Assembly: GCA_963995525.1 (NCBI GenBank)
Contig: OZ023210.1
Coordinates: forward strand, 64,167,235 to 64,231,234
Source of the DNA: Escarpia spicata
Taxonomy: Eukaryota > Annelida > Polychaeta > Sabellida > Siboglinidae
Length of the DNA: 64,000 bases
Reading direction: 5' to 3'
Below, in pieces: positions 15,201-27,200 of this stretch. A program made the translations under genes and the position numbers. Position 1 is the stretch's first letter; the number at the start of each line of letters is the position of its first letter. Below the pieces are notes generated by a model that saw only the letters and a program-made list of their open reading frames with translations, did no database searches and was not told the origin of the DNA.

Positions 15201-18200
15201 CCAAAGATCTAGCTCTAGTGGGAAGACAATGAGCAAGTGTGTCACTAGAGCAAGGAATCACCAAATATCTAGCTCTAGTGGGAAGACAATGAGCAAGTGT
15301 GTCACTAGAGCAAGGAATCACCAAAGATCTAGCTCTAGTGGGAAGGCAATGAGCAAGTGTGTCACTAGAGCAAGGAATCACCAAAGATCTAGCTCTAGTG
15401 GGAAGGCAATGAGCAAGTGTGTCACTAGAGCAAGGAATCACCAAAGATCTAGCTCTAGTGGGAAGACAATGAGCAAGTGTGTCACTAGAGCAAGGAATCA
15501 CCAAAGATCTAGCTCTAATGGGAAGACAATGAGCAAGTGTGTCACTAGAGCAAGGAATCACCAAAGATCTAGCTCTAGTGGGAAGACAATGAGCAAGTGT
15601 GTCACTAGAGCAAGGAATCACCAAAGATCTAGCTCTAGTTGGAAGGCAATGAGCAAGTGTGTCACTAGGGCAAGGAATCACCAAAGATCTAGCTCTAGTG
15701 GGAAGGCAATGAGCAAGTGTGTCACTAGGGCAAGGAATCACCAAATATCTAGCTCTAGTGGGAAGACAATGAGCAAGTGTGTCACTAGAGCAAGGAATCA
15801 CCAAAGATCTAGCTCTAGTTGGAAGACAATGAGCAAGTGTGTCACTAGAGCAAGGAATCGCCAAAGACCTAGCTGTATTGGGAATACAATTTCAAACAAA
15901 TCATTCTTGGTTTTTATGAAAGGCATCAGATGATTTTTAAGTAAAGGGGATTATTTCAAAAGTGAGGCGCCGCTGCAGGGAACGGTTGCTACGTTGTTGT
16001 GTTGTGAGAATTATGACCTGAGCTGCCTAGAGAGAGAGAGAGAGATGTTTGAAAAATGCAGGAAACTTACAAAATATGGTGGATGTTGTGTTTGAAAGTG
16101 CACAATGTGTAGCAATAGTTGGTTAAACTTGATTCGATATGTACCTGGAAGCGAGTGCTGACAAGATAAAACAAACAGGATGCCATTAAGTGTTAGTTAG
16201 CATATGAACTTAGGGTCTTAGGCAAAACTTGTTACTCTTTGAAATTACACAAACATTTATGGATAAACCTCAAATATATCCATCAATATAAAATAATCTA
16301 CTAATACAACTTCTGTTTTGTACAAAAAGAAAATCTGTTTTTCAGGCTATGACATCATCACTAGTCCGTGTCCCCGCGCTGTCGACACTTCACCTCTTGC
16401 TGTGTGTGGCAACGTATTCCTACGCCTACAACACGAACTCATTCGTTGACAAGACCGATCCAAACACCCTCCAGGAGGCTTGTGGGCCGTGTTTTGTCGG
16501 GCCGGCAGGCCCCGCGGGGGTCCCAGGGGTGCCCGGTATGCCTGGCTCCCATGGGCGGGACGGGCGCAAGGGGGAAACAGGAGAGATGGGGAACTCTGGG
16601 ATTAAGGGTGAGAACAGACAACATTCTCGGTTAGATATTGCTTTAAATGTTTAGTACAGTCCCATCAATTACAGGTGCTGTATTCTGGAATTGTGTTGTA
16701 GTGTATCCGTCTGACTCGTTATTATATTGTACAACTGGAAAAGTTTGCCCATTTAAATGTCTGTGGTTTCGCATTGATACACTTTCACATAGTTTAATTG
16801 TGAAAATTTGCGCATGTGAACAGCCTGGTCTAAATATTGTCCTGAAGTGATTTCAACAGTTTTTACAATGACAAATTTGCTCATGTATATTTGTCAGCAA
16901 GTTTAATTGACTGTGATAGAGTCGTTGGTATTTAAAATTCCAACCAACCAAAAATTACTTTTAAGATAAAATTTCTTTCGAGAGCCACTACATAACTACA
17001 GTCATTTTTACTAGCAAGCATTCTATTTATTTCTTCACTATTTTGTGTTACACAGGTCAGGTGGGGCCCGAAGGCCCCCCGGGTAAACGTGGCTCTCGAG
17101 GTCGCAAAGGTCACCCTGGTGACCGTGGAGACAGGGGTGAGAAGGGGTCCAAGGGGGACCGGGGGGACAGAGGCCCCCCGGGGCTGCCTGGGGTGCAAGG
17201 CTATGCCATGAGAGAACCCCGCAAGGTGGCGTTCTCGGTCGCACGAAGCCTCAAGCTGGGTCCCCTCATCAAGGACAGCACCGTGCTGTTTGACAGTGTC
17301 ATTACGAACGTCGGGGACTGCTTCGACGAACACACGTCTCACTTCGTGTGTCGAGTCAACGGGACGTATCTGTTCGCTACGCACGTGCTCAGTCAGAACA
17401 ACAAGGACGTGTATGCGTGGATCATGCTCAACAACAAGCACAAGTTGCCGCTCCATGGCGACGGGCGGGCCGGTTACGGAACAGGAAGTCAAACCGTCAT
17501 TCTACGACTCGTGAAGGGCGATCGCGTCTGGCTGCAGCTACGTAAAGACTCGGCACTACTCAACGATTTCTCCACCTTCTCTGGGTATATGCTATTTGAA
17601 GATTGAAGCATATGTCACGACCATAGTGAAATTTAGGTTCAGGACCACTTACGTCATATAGAAGTAATTTATATTACGTTATGATTTAACAGATAAAATA
17701 ACAGCAGTAAAGTTGACAAATATGTGAAAGCCACATCATATTACCATCAGAATTATTTATAATAACATATTGAAGCATGATAGTTAATTATAATGCAGTA
17801 ACTTGATCAGAAAAATGTGTCGAACTTAAGTCTTAAAGCTTGGAAATGTCTAAGAATTTCTTATTATTATACAATTAATTATTTTTGGACATGTTTTCAT
17901 CACAAAGTGTAGCAAGAACGCTGGTCATGTCGAAACAGCTCCAGGACTAGGTCCAAATATGTAACTGTAATTGATTACAGACAAATGCTGTAATTGTAAT
18001 AGATTCTAGTTTAGACATTATTATGTAACTGTAATTGATTATTTTGTGTAACTGAAACAATTACACCAATTACAATCAATTACAGTTAATTACATAGTTT
18101 TCTGACATCATACGCTTTGTCTAAAAAACTACTTTAAAACAGCTCTCCCACAGATTGTTTTCAATCTACCCAGTGCGTAAGTTGTGATTCCAAAGTGTCA

Positions 18201-21200
18201 TTCACCAAATAGTACAAATTAAGACCATGTCCAATACTATTTGGTCAGAGGTAGATTAGCACCTGTCAGTGACCATAGGTCAACACCCCCTTTGTTCTTT
18301 AGCCAGGCTGCAAGGTGCCATAGCTACCTAGCTATACCGAGTCACAGTATCTTCAGAAGATTCTAGCAGATCTTAACAGTTTGCACTGTCTCTTCTGAGA
18401 GCAGCAAAGGCATTTTATTATAGATTTCCTGGCTTAAAGGGAATAAAAACAAGGCATTAGCTAAAATCCGTTTTCCCTGTGTACACATTGTTCAACATTG
18501 TATGTAACATTCGAGAACATTAAAAAAATACAGAAAAATACACGTGTAGCGATTCCCACGGAACATTTTTTTTTAATGAGTTAGGCGATCACATGGTATC
18601 GTGACGTCACATATGACCCACACTCGCATCAGGCTGACCCTTTCCATGCATTCAGAGCATGTTTACAAGGATAGTTTTTGGGTCGAAACGAGCGTCAGAA
18701 TGAGTTATTGTGCAATATTCCGATGAAATACAAACACTAGTCATCATAGAGGAACAAGCAGTTATCTTATGGGTCCACAGGAATCCAATTTTATTAAAAA
18801 CAATGAATGCGAATGAGCCTACAAGTCGACTAGGTTTCGCCGAGCTTGGGCTCGTTTTCAGAATAATTATATCGAATGCAACCAATGGGAGATAATCTAC
18901 ACCAATATACATACATAGCAAACATATATTGTATCCAGCTACAGAAAGTAACGTGTATAATCTCATAATATCACTAGAATATCGATGTATGAAGGAGGAG
19001 TTGTACAATTTATCATAACAACTTAAATCAGTCATCGAATTTCTGTCGGTGCCGCTAGCTTAGTTGGTAAACGCATTGGTTTCTTGTAATTTATTTCGCA
19101 ATAGGACGACGCTGGTTCAATCATGACACCAAACCATTGATTTTCTTTAAATTTTTTTGTTTATGTTTGAACAAAGTAATATAAACCAAATCATTTTGTA
19201 TACTATGATGCACTGTTTGTAAATATTTTTGTAGTAATTATTTATTCGCCACAAAAATGAAAATATGGTAATTATACATAACGATGTTTCACAATTTTAT
19301 TTATCCAGACAGATCACCATTTGTTTTCACATATATAATTACAATATATTACCGTACAATATATATATACAATTTATAAATTATATATCCATTACATTTG
19401 TTTGGATAAATAAAATTTAGAAACATCGTTATATATTTCCCATATTTTCATTTTTGTGGCGAATAAATTACTACAAAAAAAAATAAAAAATTTACAAACA
19501 GTGCATCATAGTATAAAAATGATTTGGTTTATATTACTTTGTGAAAACATAAACAAAAAAAGTTAAACAAAATCAATGGTTTGGCGTCATGATTTGAACC
19601 GGCGTCGCCCGATTGTAAAATAAATGACAAGAAACCAACACATTTACCAACTGAGCTAGCGGCACCAACAGTATTTCACTGACTGATGTTGTTATGATAA
19701 ATTGTACAACTCCTCCTTCATACATCGATATTCTAGTGATATTATGAGATTATACACGTTACTTTCTGTAGCTGGATACGATATGTGTTTGCTATGTATA
19801 TTTATTGGTGTAGATTATCTCCCGTTGGTTGCATCCGATATAATTATTCTGAAAACGAGCCCAAGCTTGGCGAAACCTAGTCGACTTGTAGGCCCATTCG
19901 CATTCATTGTTTTGAATAAAATTCGATTCATGTGGAACCGTAAGATAACTTCTTGTTCCTCTATGATGACCAGTGTTTGTATTACATCGGATTATTGCAC
20001 AATAACTAATTTTGACGCTCGTTTCGACCCGAAAGCTATTCTTGTAAACATGCTCTGATTGCATGGAAAGGGTCGGCCTGATGTGAGTATGGGTCATATG
20101 TGACGTCACATCTCGGCATCCCGAAAAGTGCACCCAAAATATGCATATTCTAAAATGTCCAGCTGCACATCATAAAATGTGGAATTTCTAATTCATTGAA
20201 TTTAATTTTTTTTTTTTGGCTTGGTGGACATGGAAATAGATAGCAGGATGTAATATAATATGAATTCAAGCAATATATTTTTTTATTCCCTTTAATTTAA
20301 CAAGGGAGTACAGTATTTTAATTACCTGCAACTAGGGATATTAACTAGACACTGGGAAAGTATGGCTTTGTGGCTTCAATGTCATCAACGTGCAAAAACT
20401 ATATATTTCATTATCAAAAATTATTTTAACACCTCATTTAGTTACTTCAATTCCAAATTAATTTTTAAAAATATTTTTTTCATTCAAATAGAGACCATTT
20501 GTTTTTCAATCAATTCAACTTAATGATTGACCCACTGACCTACCTGTGCATGCAATATTATTGATAATCTTTTTGGTAGGTCCCATTAACGAATCTATAA
20601 TTGTAATTGAAACCTTAGTGATGTAATTGCAATTGATTTGAAAATATTAGAAGTGTAATTGCAATTGAAATGACAAATGAAAAGTAATTGTAACTGATTT
20701 GATTTTGTGCCATTGAGCTGAGCTCTGCACTGTATTAAATGTTAGCCTTGTGTGTCATATTTTGCAACCTTGTGCAGAGAATATGTATTTGTGGTTTACG
20801 TTCAGTCAGTGTGTATTGTTTAGATTAAGTAATGAGAGAAGACTCGTGGTGTAGACGGGTGGTTGGTGCCAAACATAGTGGAGACAAAATGCCTTTTAAA
20901 ATCTAAATACTGTGTTGATTTAATGTCGCTTTTCAGGATTGCTTACATTGTGTCGATTGTATAATAAACTCTTTATTTGGTCAATCATGCAATGAGTTAA
21001 TTAGAAAAAAGATCGCACACCCATTTTGTAGGTTATGATGCATATAATTATATCAATCCTTCTGTAACGATGACAGTCTCACATTCACCAGGTAGTCACC
21101 ATGACACAAAACTGTCTACATGAAATCAAACATTTAGTGTAACTCTTTACATCAAGAATAAAAACCAAACTACACACAAATAGACCAATGCGAGGAGAAC

Positions 21201-24200
21201 CCAATGTATGATGTTATACTCCTGACACACATTCAAAGTTTGCACGATTGAACAAATTGACCGGTGTATGACACTAATTGAAACAGCTGCTGATCCCCAA
21301 TGAAATTAATTTTGTGTAGCGTCGAGCACTGTTGTTTTGAGACATACCCAAAGGTTCGCGTGCCCTTTCTTAAATCTATTTTAATTACCATCCGCACCAC
21401 ATCAGCATGCATTATACAAGACACTACCAACTTGCTGACATTTTTGTTGTCATGAACATTATACTTACATGGTTTGATGTTGTCAGCTGAATATAATTTC
21501 AGTGTTTTTCAGTGCGTTTTCCAGTGTTTATTGATTTCTAGATAACTGAACAATTTTAAAACAGGTATGTATGTATTTATGTACACAATACACATATACT
21601 GTCAAGTTCAAAACTACCTCGTAACATATGTTTTGATTTCTTCAGCTGTTCTGTGAGGTGGTGATTACCCCTTAATTAAGAAATGTCAAATATTTCGACC
21701 AATCTCATCCATCAAACGAAACCTGTCCTGACCGGAGTTGTTGGCAAGAATTGTCACATGACACTGATTTAATTTCACTACCATCTAGATAGAAATTATT
21801 GGACAGTTCATCTCATCTGAGCTACAGACAATTCATGGGCTGAAAAAACGAGATTCAATTACACGATCTCAATCTTGATTATAGTAAAATGGGAAAAAAC
21901 GAGATTGACAACGCTGTCTGAAAGACTTGATTGCAATTTAGACTAAACAAATCTGATTACAATTAAGACTACATTCTATTATCCGGGAAAGTTGTCACCA
22001 AACCAACTACACTACATGTCTGTGTGTATTAAAACTTAAATCAGTGCCAGTATTGGTTGTTGAATGTGTGTATTTGTAATGGAGATTGTTTGTAATTGAA
22101 TATATTCACTGTAACTAAGTACGATTAGCATAAATGTATAACTGTCCAACATTATGTATATCAGTTTAATCCATCACATACAAGACCAGCTCCGAGCTTG
22201 GATGGAATAGTAACGACAGATTCAATCTTTCAGAAGATTACTTACTTTACTCTGAACTGTTTGGTCATTAAAAACAAAAATATTTCCATTTGTATCATAG
22301 TCAATCATGGTGATAGATTATCAATTGTTTGGAGATGTACACAAAACTTTACACACATAAATATTGGGGCACCCATTGTGTGCTTCATTACGATAATGGC
22401 ATGTAAATAACTGTAAAAAGTTATGATGCCAGCAAGTATTAACCATTTCAGTACAACAGTCCTGATCAGCTGTGACCACTGAATACTGCATTCCCAGTGA
22501 ATATGCAATATAATGGACTAGCTCACTTCAAGTCAAGATTTGAGCAACAAAAATGTATTTTATGAATAGGAATGTTATATATTTTCGGAAAATATGATAA
22601 TCAGCGAATAAAATTAGCCATATCATTTTACATTCCGTACTCACGGTAATCAACAATCCAAGATGGCCGCTAAGATTTCAACGTTTTTGCAGTTGCTGAA
22701 CTCAGTTGTATACTAAGTTCGCCGACATCGTTATTATGAATTTATGTCGATCGGCAACATCCGACAAAGATTCTTTGTTAAAACTATAAAATAATCTGTC
22801 CAAAACATACGCTGGTAAGTCGCTAGTAATGCGGTCCGCCATTGTGGCCGCTGCAGATTTTGATAATCCATAACTAAAAAACCGTGAAAATCACCATAAA
22901 TTATTATTGAGCGATAATAAATGATGACCACTGCTGAATAGCTAATTTATTCGCCTTCACAACCGTACACAAAACAAGTGGCTCCACGCAGGGGATTATT
23001 ATGAATAAAAACGATTTGAACAGAAGACATCGTCAATGCCGGAAAATCGGCCTGTCGTACCGAAGTGTCAGACAGTGAGGCCGGAAAATCGGCCTATCGT
23101 ACTAAAATGGTTAAGTCAGACATGTTTGATTCAGAAGACCTAGTGGGTTTATATAAAATCACAATTGATATTTTATTAATTTGTTACATGTCTAAATAAA
23201 TTGTAACAAAGATGAACCTAGTGTGGTTTTGTGTTTTCCAGTGCCGCATCATAAGTTGCCTGTTACAAATCATCCACTCCCTCTAAACCATTCAGTCCTA
23301 TTTTCTGTCGTTCTTTGATGTACCAAAAAAGAATAATAAAAACTTATTTTGTAGACTTTGCATCAAAATTCTCGTAAACCCTGATGAATATCAAAACAAA
23401 AACATTAATTAGTTAGTAATCTTTGATTATGTACAATACACAAGTGTATGGTATTGTGCATATTGTGCATGACATGGTTTGTCAGTTCTATTCTACGTGG
23501 CCAAGCCCCATACTGTTGACCAACAATGGAAACTATTAACAAAGGTTGAGGAGATTTTAGGCAAAACAAGAAAAACTCACGTAGCTCATGTAAAAATATT
23601 AATTTACATTTATGGTTAATCCTGGGGGGACATCACACCACGATTAGGTAAAACGAGGTCTGCACTAGCAATGGTACAGGAGTCAGGAGGTTTGCAGTAT
23701 ACTCTCTCTCTCTAAAAAAAACAACTCAGGATGTGCCAGAACAATGTCCTCTCTGTGCTCCTCCATGGCACAGAGCATTGTCCTTTCTGTGCTCCTCCAT
23801 GACACAGAGAAATGTCCTCTCTGTGCTCCACCATGGCACAGAGCAATGTCCTCTCTGTGCTCCTCCATGGCACAGAGTAATGTCCTGTCTGTGCTCCTCC
23901 ATGGCACAGAGCAATGTCCTCTCTGTGCTCCTCCATGGCACAGAGCAATGTTCTCTCTGTGCTCCTCCATGGCACAGAGCAATGTCCTCTCTGTGCTCCT
24001 CCATGGCACAGAACAATGTCCTCTCTGTGCTCCTCTATGGCACAGAGCAATGTCCTCTGTGCTCCTCCATGGCACAGAGCAATGTCCTCTCTGTGCTCCT
24101 CCATGGCACAGAGCAATGTCCTCTCTGTGCTCCTCCATGGCACAGAGCAATGTCCTCTCTGTGCTCCTCCATGGCACAGAACAATGTCCTCTATGTGCTC

Positions 24201-27200
24201 CTCCATGACACAGAGCAATGTCCTCTCTGTGCTCCTCCATGGCACAGAACAATGTCCTCTCTGTGCTCCTCTATGGCACAGAGCAATGTCCTCTCTGTGC
24301 TCCTCCATGGCACAGAACAATGTCCTCTCTGTGCTCCTCCATGGCACAGAGCAATGTCCTCTCTGTGCTCCTCCATGGCACAGAGCAATGTCCTCTCTGT
24401 GCTCCTCCATGGCAGAGAACAATGTCCTCTCTGTGCTCCTCTATGGCACAGAGCAATGTCCTCTCTGTGCTCATCTATGGCACAGAGCAATGTCCTCTCT
24501 GTGTTCCTCCATGGCACAGAGCAATGTCCTCTCTGTGCTCCTCCATGGCACAGAACAATGTCCTCTCTGTGCTCCTCTATGGCAAAGAACAATGTCCTCT
24601 CTGTGCTCCTCCATGGCACAGAGCAATGTTCGCTCTGTGCTCCTCCATGGCACAGAACAATGTCCTCTTTGTGCTCCTCCACGGCACAGAACAATGTCCT
24701 CTTTGTGCTCCTCCATGGCACAGAGCAATGTCCTCTCTGTGCTCCTCTATGGCACAGAGCAATGTTCTCTCTGTGCTCCTCCATGGCACAGAGCAATGTC
24801 CTCTCTGTGCTCATCCATGGCACAGAGCAATGTCCTCTCTGTGCTCCTCTATGGCACAGAGCAATGTCCTCTCTGTGTTCCTCCAGGGCACAGAACAATG
24901 TCCTCTCTGAGCTCCTCCATAGCACAGAACAATGTCCTCTATGTGCTCCTCCATGGCACAGAGCAATGTCCTCTCTGTGCTCCTCCATGGCACAGAGAAA
25001 TGTCCTCTCTGTGCTCCACCATGGCACAGAGCAATGTCCTCTCTGTGCTCCTCCATGGCACAGAGTAATGTCCTGTCTGTGCTCCTCCATGGCACAGAGC
25101 AATGTCCTCTCTGTGCTCCTCCATGGCACAGAGAAATGTCCTCTCTGTGCTCCTCCATGGCACAGGGTAATGTCCTCTCTGTGCTCCTCTATGGCATAGA
25201 ACAATGTCCTCTCTGTGCTCCTTTATGGCACAGAACAATATCCTCTCTGTGCTCCTCCATGACACAGAACAATGTCCTCTCTGTGCTCCTCCATGGCACA
25301 GAACAATGTCCTCTCTGTGCTCCTCCATGACACAGAGCAATGTCCTCTCTGTGCTCCTCCATGGCACATAGCAATGTTCTCTCTGTGCTCATCCATGGCA
25401 CAGAGCAATGTCCTCTCTGTGCTCCTCCATGGCACATAACAATGTCCTCTCTGTGCTCCTCCATGACACAGAGCAATGTCCTCTCTGTGCTCCTGCATGG
25501 CACATAGCAATGTTCTCTCTGTGCTCATCCATGGCACAGAGCAATGTCCTCTCTGTGCTCCTCTATGGCACATAGCAATGTTCTCTCTGTGCTCCTCCAT
25601 GACACAGAGCAATGTCCTCTCTGTGCTCCTCTATGGCACATAGCAATGTCCTCTCTGTGCTCCTCCATGACACAGAGCAATGTCCTCTCTGTGCTCCTCC
25701 ATGACACAGAGCAATGTTCTCTCTGTGCTCCTCTATGGCACAGAGCAATGTCCTCTCTGTGCTCCTCTATGGCACATAGCAATGTCCTCTCTGTGCTCCT
25801 CCATGACACAGAGCAATGTCCTCTCTGTGCTCCTCCATGGCACATAGCAATGTTCTCTCTGTGCTCCTCCATGGCACAGAGCAATGTCCTCTCTGTGCTC
25901 CTCTATGGCACAGAGCAATGTTCTCTCTGTGCTCCTCCATGGCACAGAGCAATGTCCTCTCTGTGCTCCTCTATGGCACATAGCAATGTCCTCTCTGTGC
26001 TCCTCCATGACACAGAGCAATGTCCTCTCTGTGCTCCTCCATGACACAGAGCAATGTCCTCTCTGTGCTCCTCCATGGCACATAGCAATGTTCTCTCTGT
26101 GCTCATCCATGGCACAGAGCAATGTCCGCTCTGTGCTCCTCTATGGCACAGAGCAATGTCCTCTCTGTGCTCCTCTATGGCACAGAACAATGTCCTCTCT
26201 GTGCTCCTCTATGGCACAGAACAATGTCCTCTATGTGCTCCTCTATGGCACAAAACAATGTCCTCTCTGTGCTCCTCTATGGCACAAAGCAATGTCCTCT
26301 CTGTGCTCCTCCATGGCACAGAGCAATGTTCTCTCTGTGCTCCTCCATGGCACAAAACAATGTCCTCTCTGTGCTCCTCTATGGCACAAAACAATGTCCT
26401 CTCTGTGCTCCTCTATGGCAAAGAACAATGTCCTCTCTGTGCTCCTCCATGGCACAGAGCAATGTTCTCTCTATGCTCCTCCATGGCACAGAGCAATGTC
26501 CTCTCTGTGCTCCTCCATGGCACAGGGCGCCGGCACGACACAGCAAGACACCAAATAGACCTGCCAGTTTCCACAATACCCACTTAAATAATGAAGATAC
26601 ATCGTAAATGTATTTGCCTGAGATTATTTCCCAGACCAAGCACCGCCAAGAAACATAACACAAGAACATTTGCTAACCTGAAAAGAATAAAATGAAAATG
26701 GCCAGGACATGTCTTCTAAGCTCAGAAAGGAGAAACCAACGTTGACTTGAAACCAAGAAGAATTTTACCTGTCATAAGTCTGGAAATATCTGATCGAATG
26801 CTTCTGATGTTTTGGCTGCTGCTCCAGAACAGGCCAAGTGGATGTTTTGGCTGCTGCTCCAGAACAGGCCAAGTGGATGTAAGAAAGATTTTTTTGGCTA
26901 AAAATAATCATTACTAAATTTCACAAGCTTCTGAAATAAAGTGACTAACACAAAAGTGTGGGACGTGTACAACATTTAGACTTGCACACTTCCACAACAC
27001 CAGGCCACAAAATAAAGACAATGTCTCCGTAAAATACAGTGTCAGCATCATTCCAACCGCAGCTAGTAACATTTTAAATTGGAACAATAATAAAATGGAT
27101 AATACATCTTTCAACTTAATAAAGGACTTTTCTTTCTTACCAACTTGCTAGAGTCACTATGTTTTCAACATTTGTCAATTGCTTGGGCATCACAAACACC

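Larger units (their letters stand above)
18434..20295. mobile_element. TTAA-flanked fold-back transposon (piggyBac-type MITE), 1.86 kb
   Basis: Ends are TTAAAGGGAATAAAAA and its reverse complement, that is TTAA plus AGGGAATAAAAA. The TTAA target duplication is supported by the paralogous empty site near 33303. Inside are two arms of about 0.72 kb in inverted orientation (18601-19320 and 19391-20109), roughly 93% alike by eye, around a 70-bp AT-rich centre. Each arm starts with a perfect CRE palindrome TGACGTCA and carries a tRNA-like sequence. No transposase is present, so it would need one in trans. Confidence 0.85.
17942..20720. mobile_element. hAT-like non-autonomous element split by a TTAA element
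   Basis: The left part (17942-18433) and right part (20296-about 20720) together match the intact copy at 32910-33740, including CAGGACTAGGTCC at the start, GTAATTG-rich subterminal text, and GGGATATTAACTAGA in the right part. The two halves are separated exactly by the TTAA fold-back element. The right end is not sharply defined and no clear 8-bp duplication was found here. Confidence 0.75.

Noticed and set aside
12988..15864. A 958-codon minus-strand ORF and several plus-strand ORFs through the 60-bp array
   Set aside because: The unit is 60 bp and stop-free, and copies are nearly identical, so openness follows from one unit. Indels of 6 and 9 bp are explained by short repeats inside the unit. 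No start context, splice logic or family resemblance. Intronic minisatellite.
19048..19669. Functional tRNA genes
   Set aside because: A and B boxes are recognisable but the anticodon and D stems do not close well; treated as tRNA-derived modules of the transposon.
18652..20058. A 118-127 codon ORF present in both fold-back arms, and partly in the 37-kb copy
   Set aside because: Between the two arms I count about 19 amino-acid changes for roughly 23 base differences, so most changes alter the protein. That looks like neutral drift, not a conserved protein.
13041..26527. CRISPR-like regularly spaced arrays
   Set aside because: Units are contiguous with no unique spacers and the genome is eukaryotic; they are minisatellites.
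23683..26607. Many ORFs up to 488 codons on both strands in the 34-bp array
   Set aside because: All frames are open because of unit composition; no biologically plausible protein; same peptide text recycles through frames.
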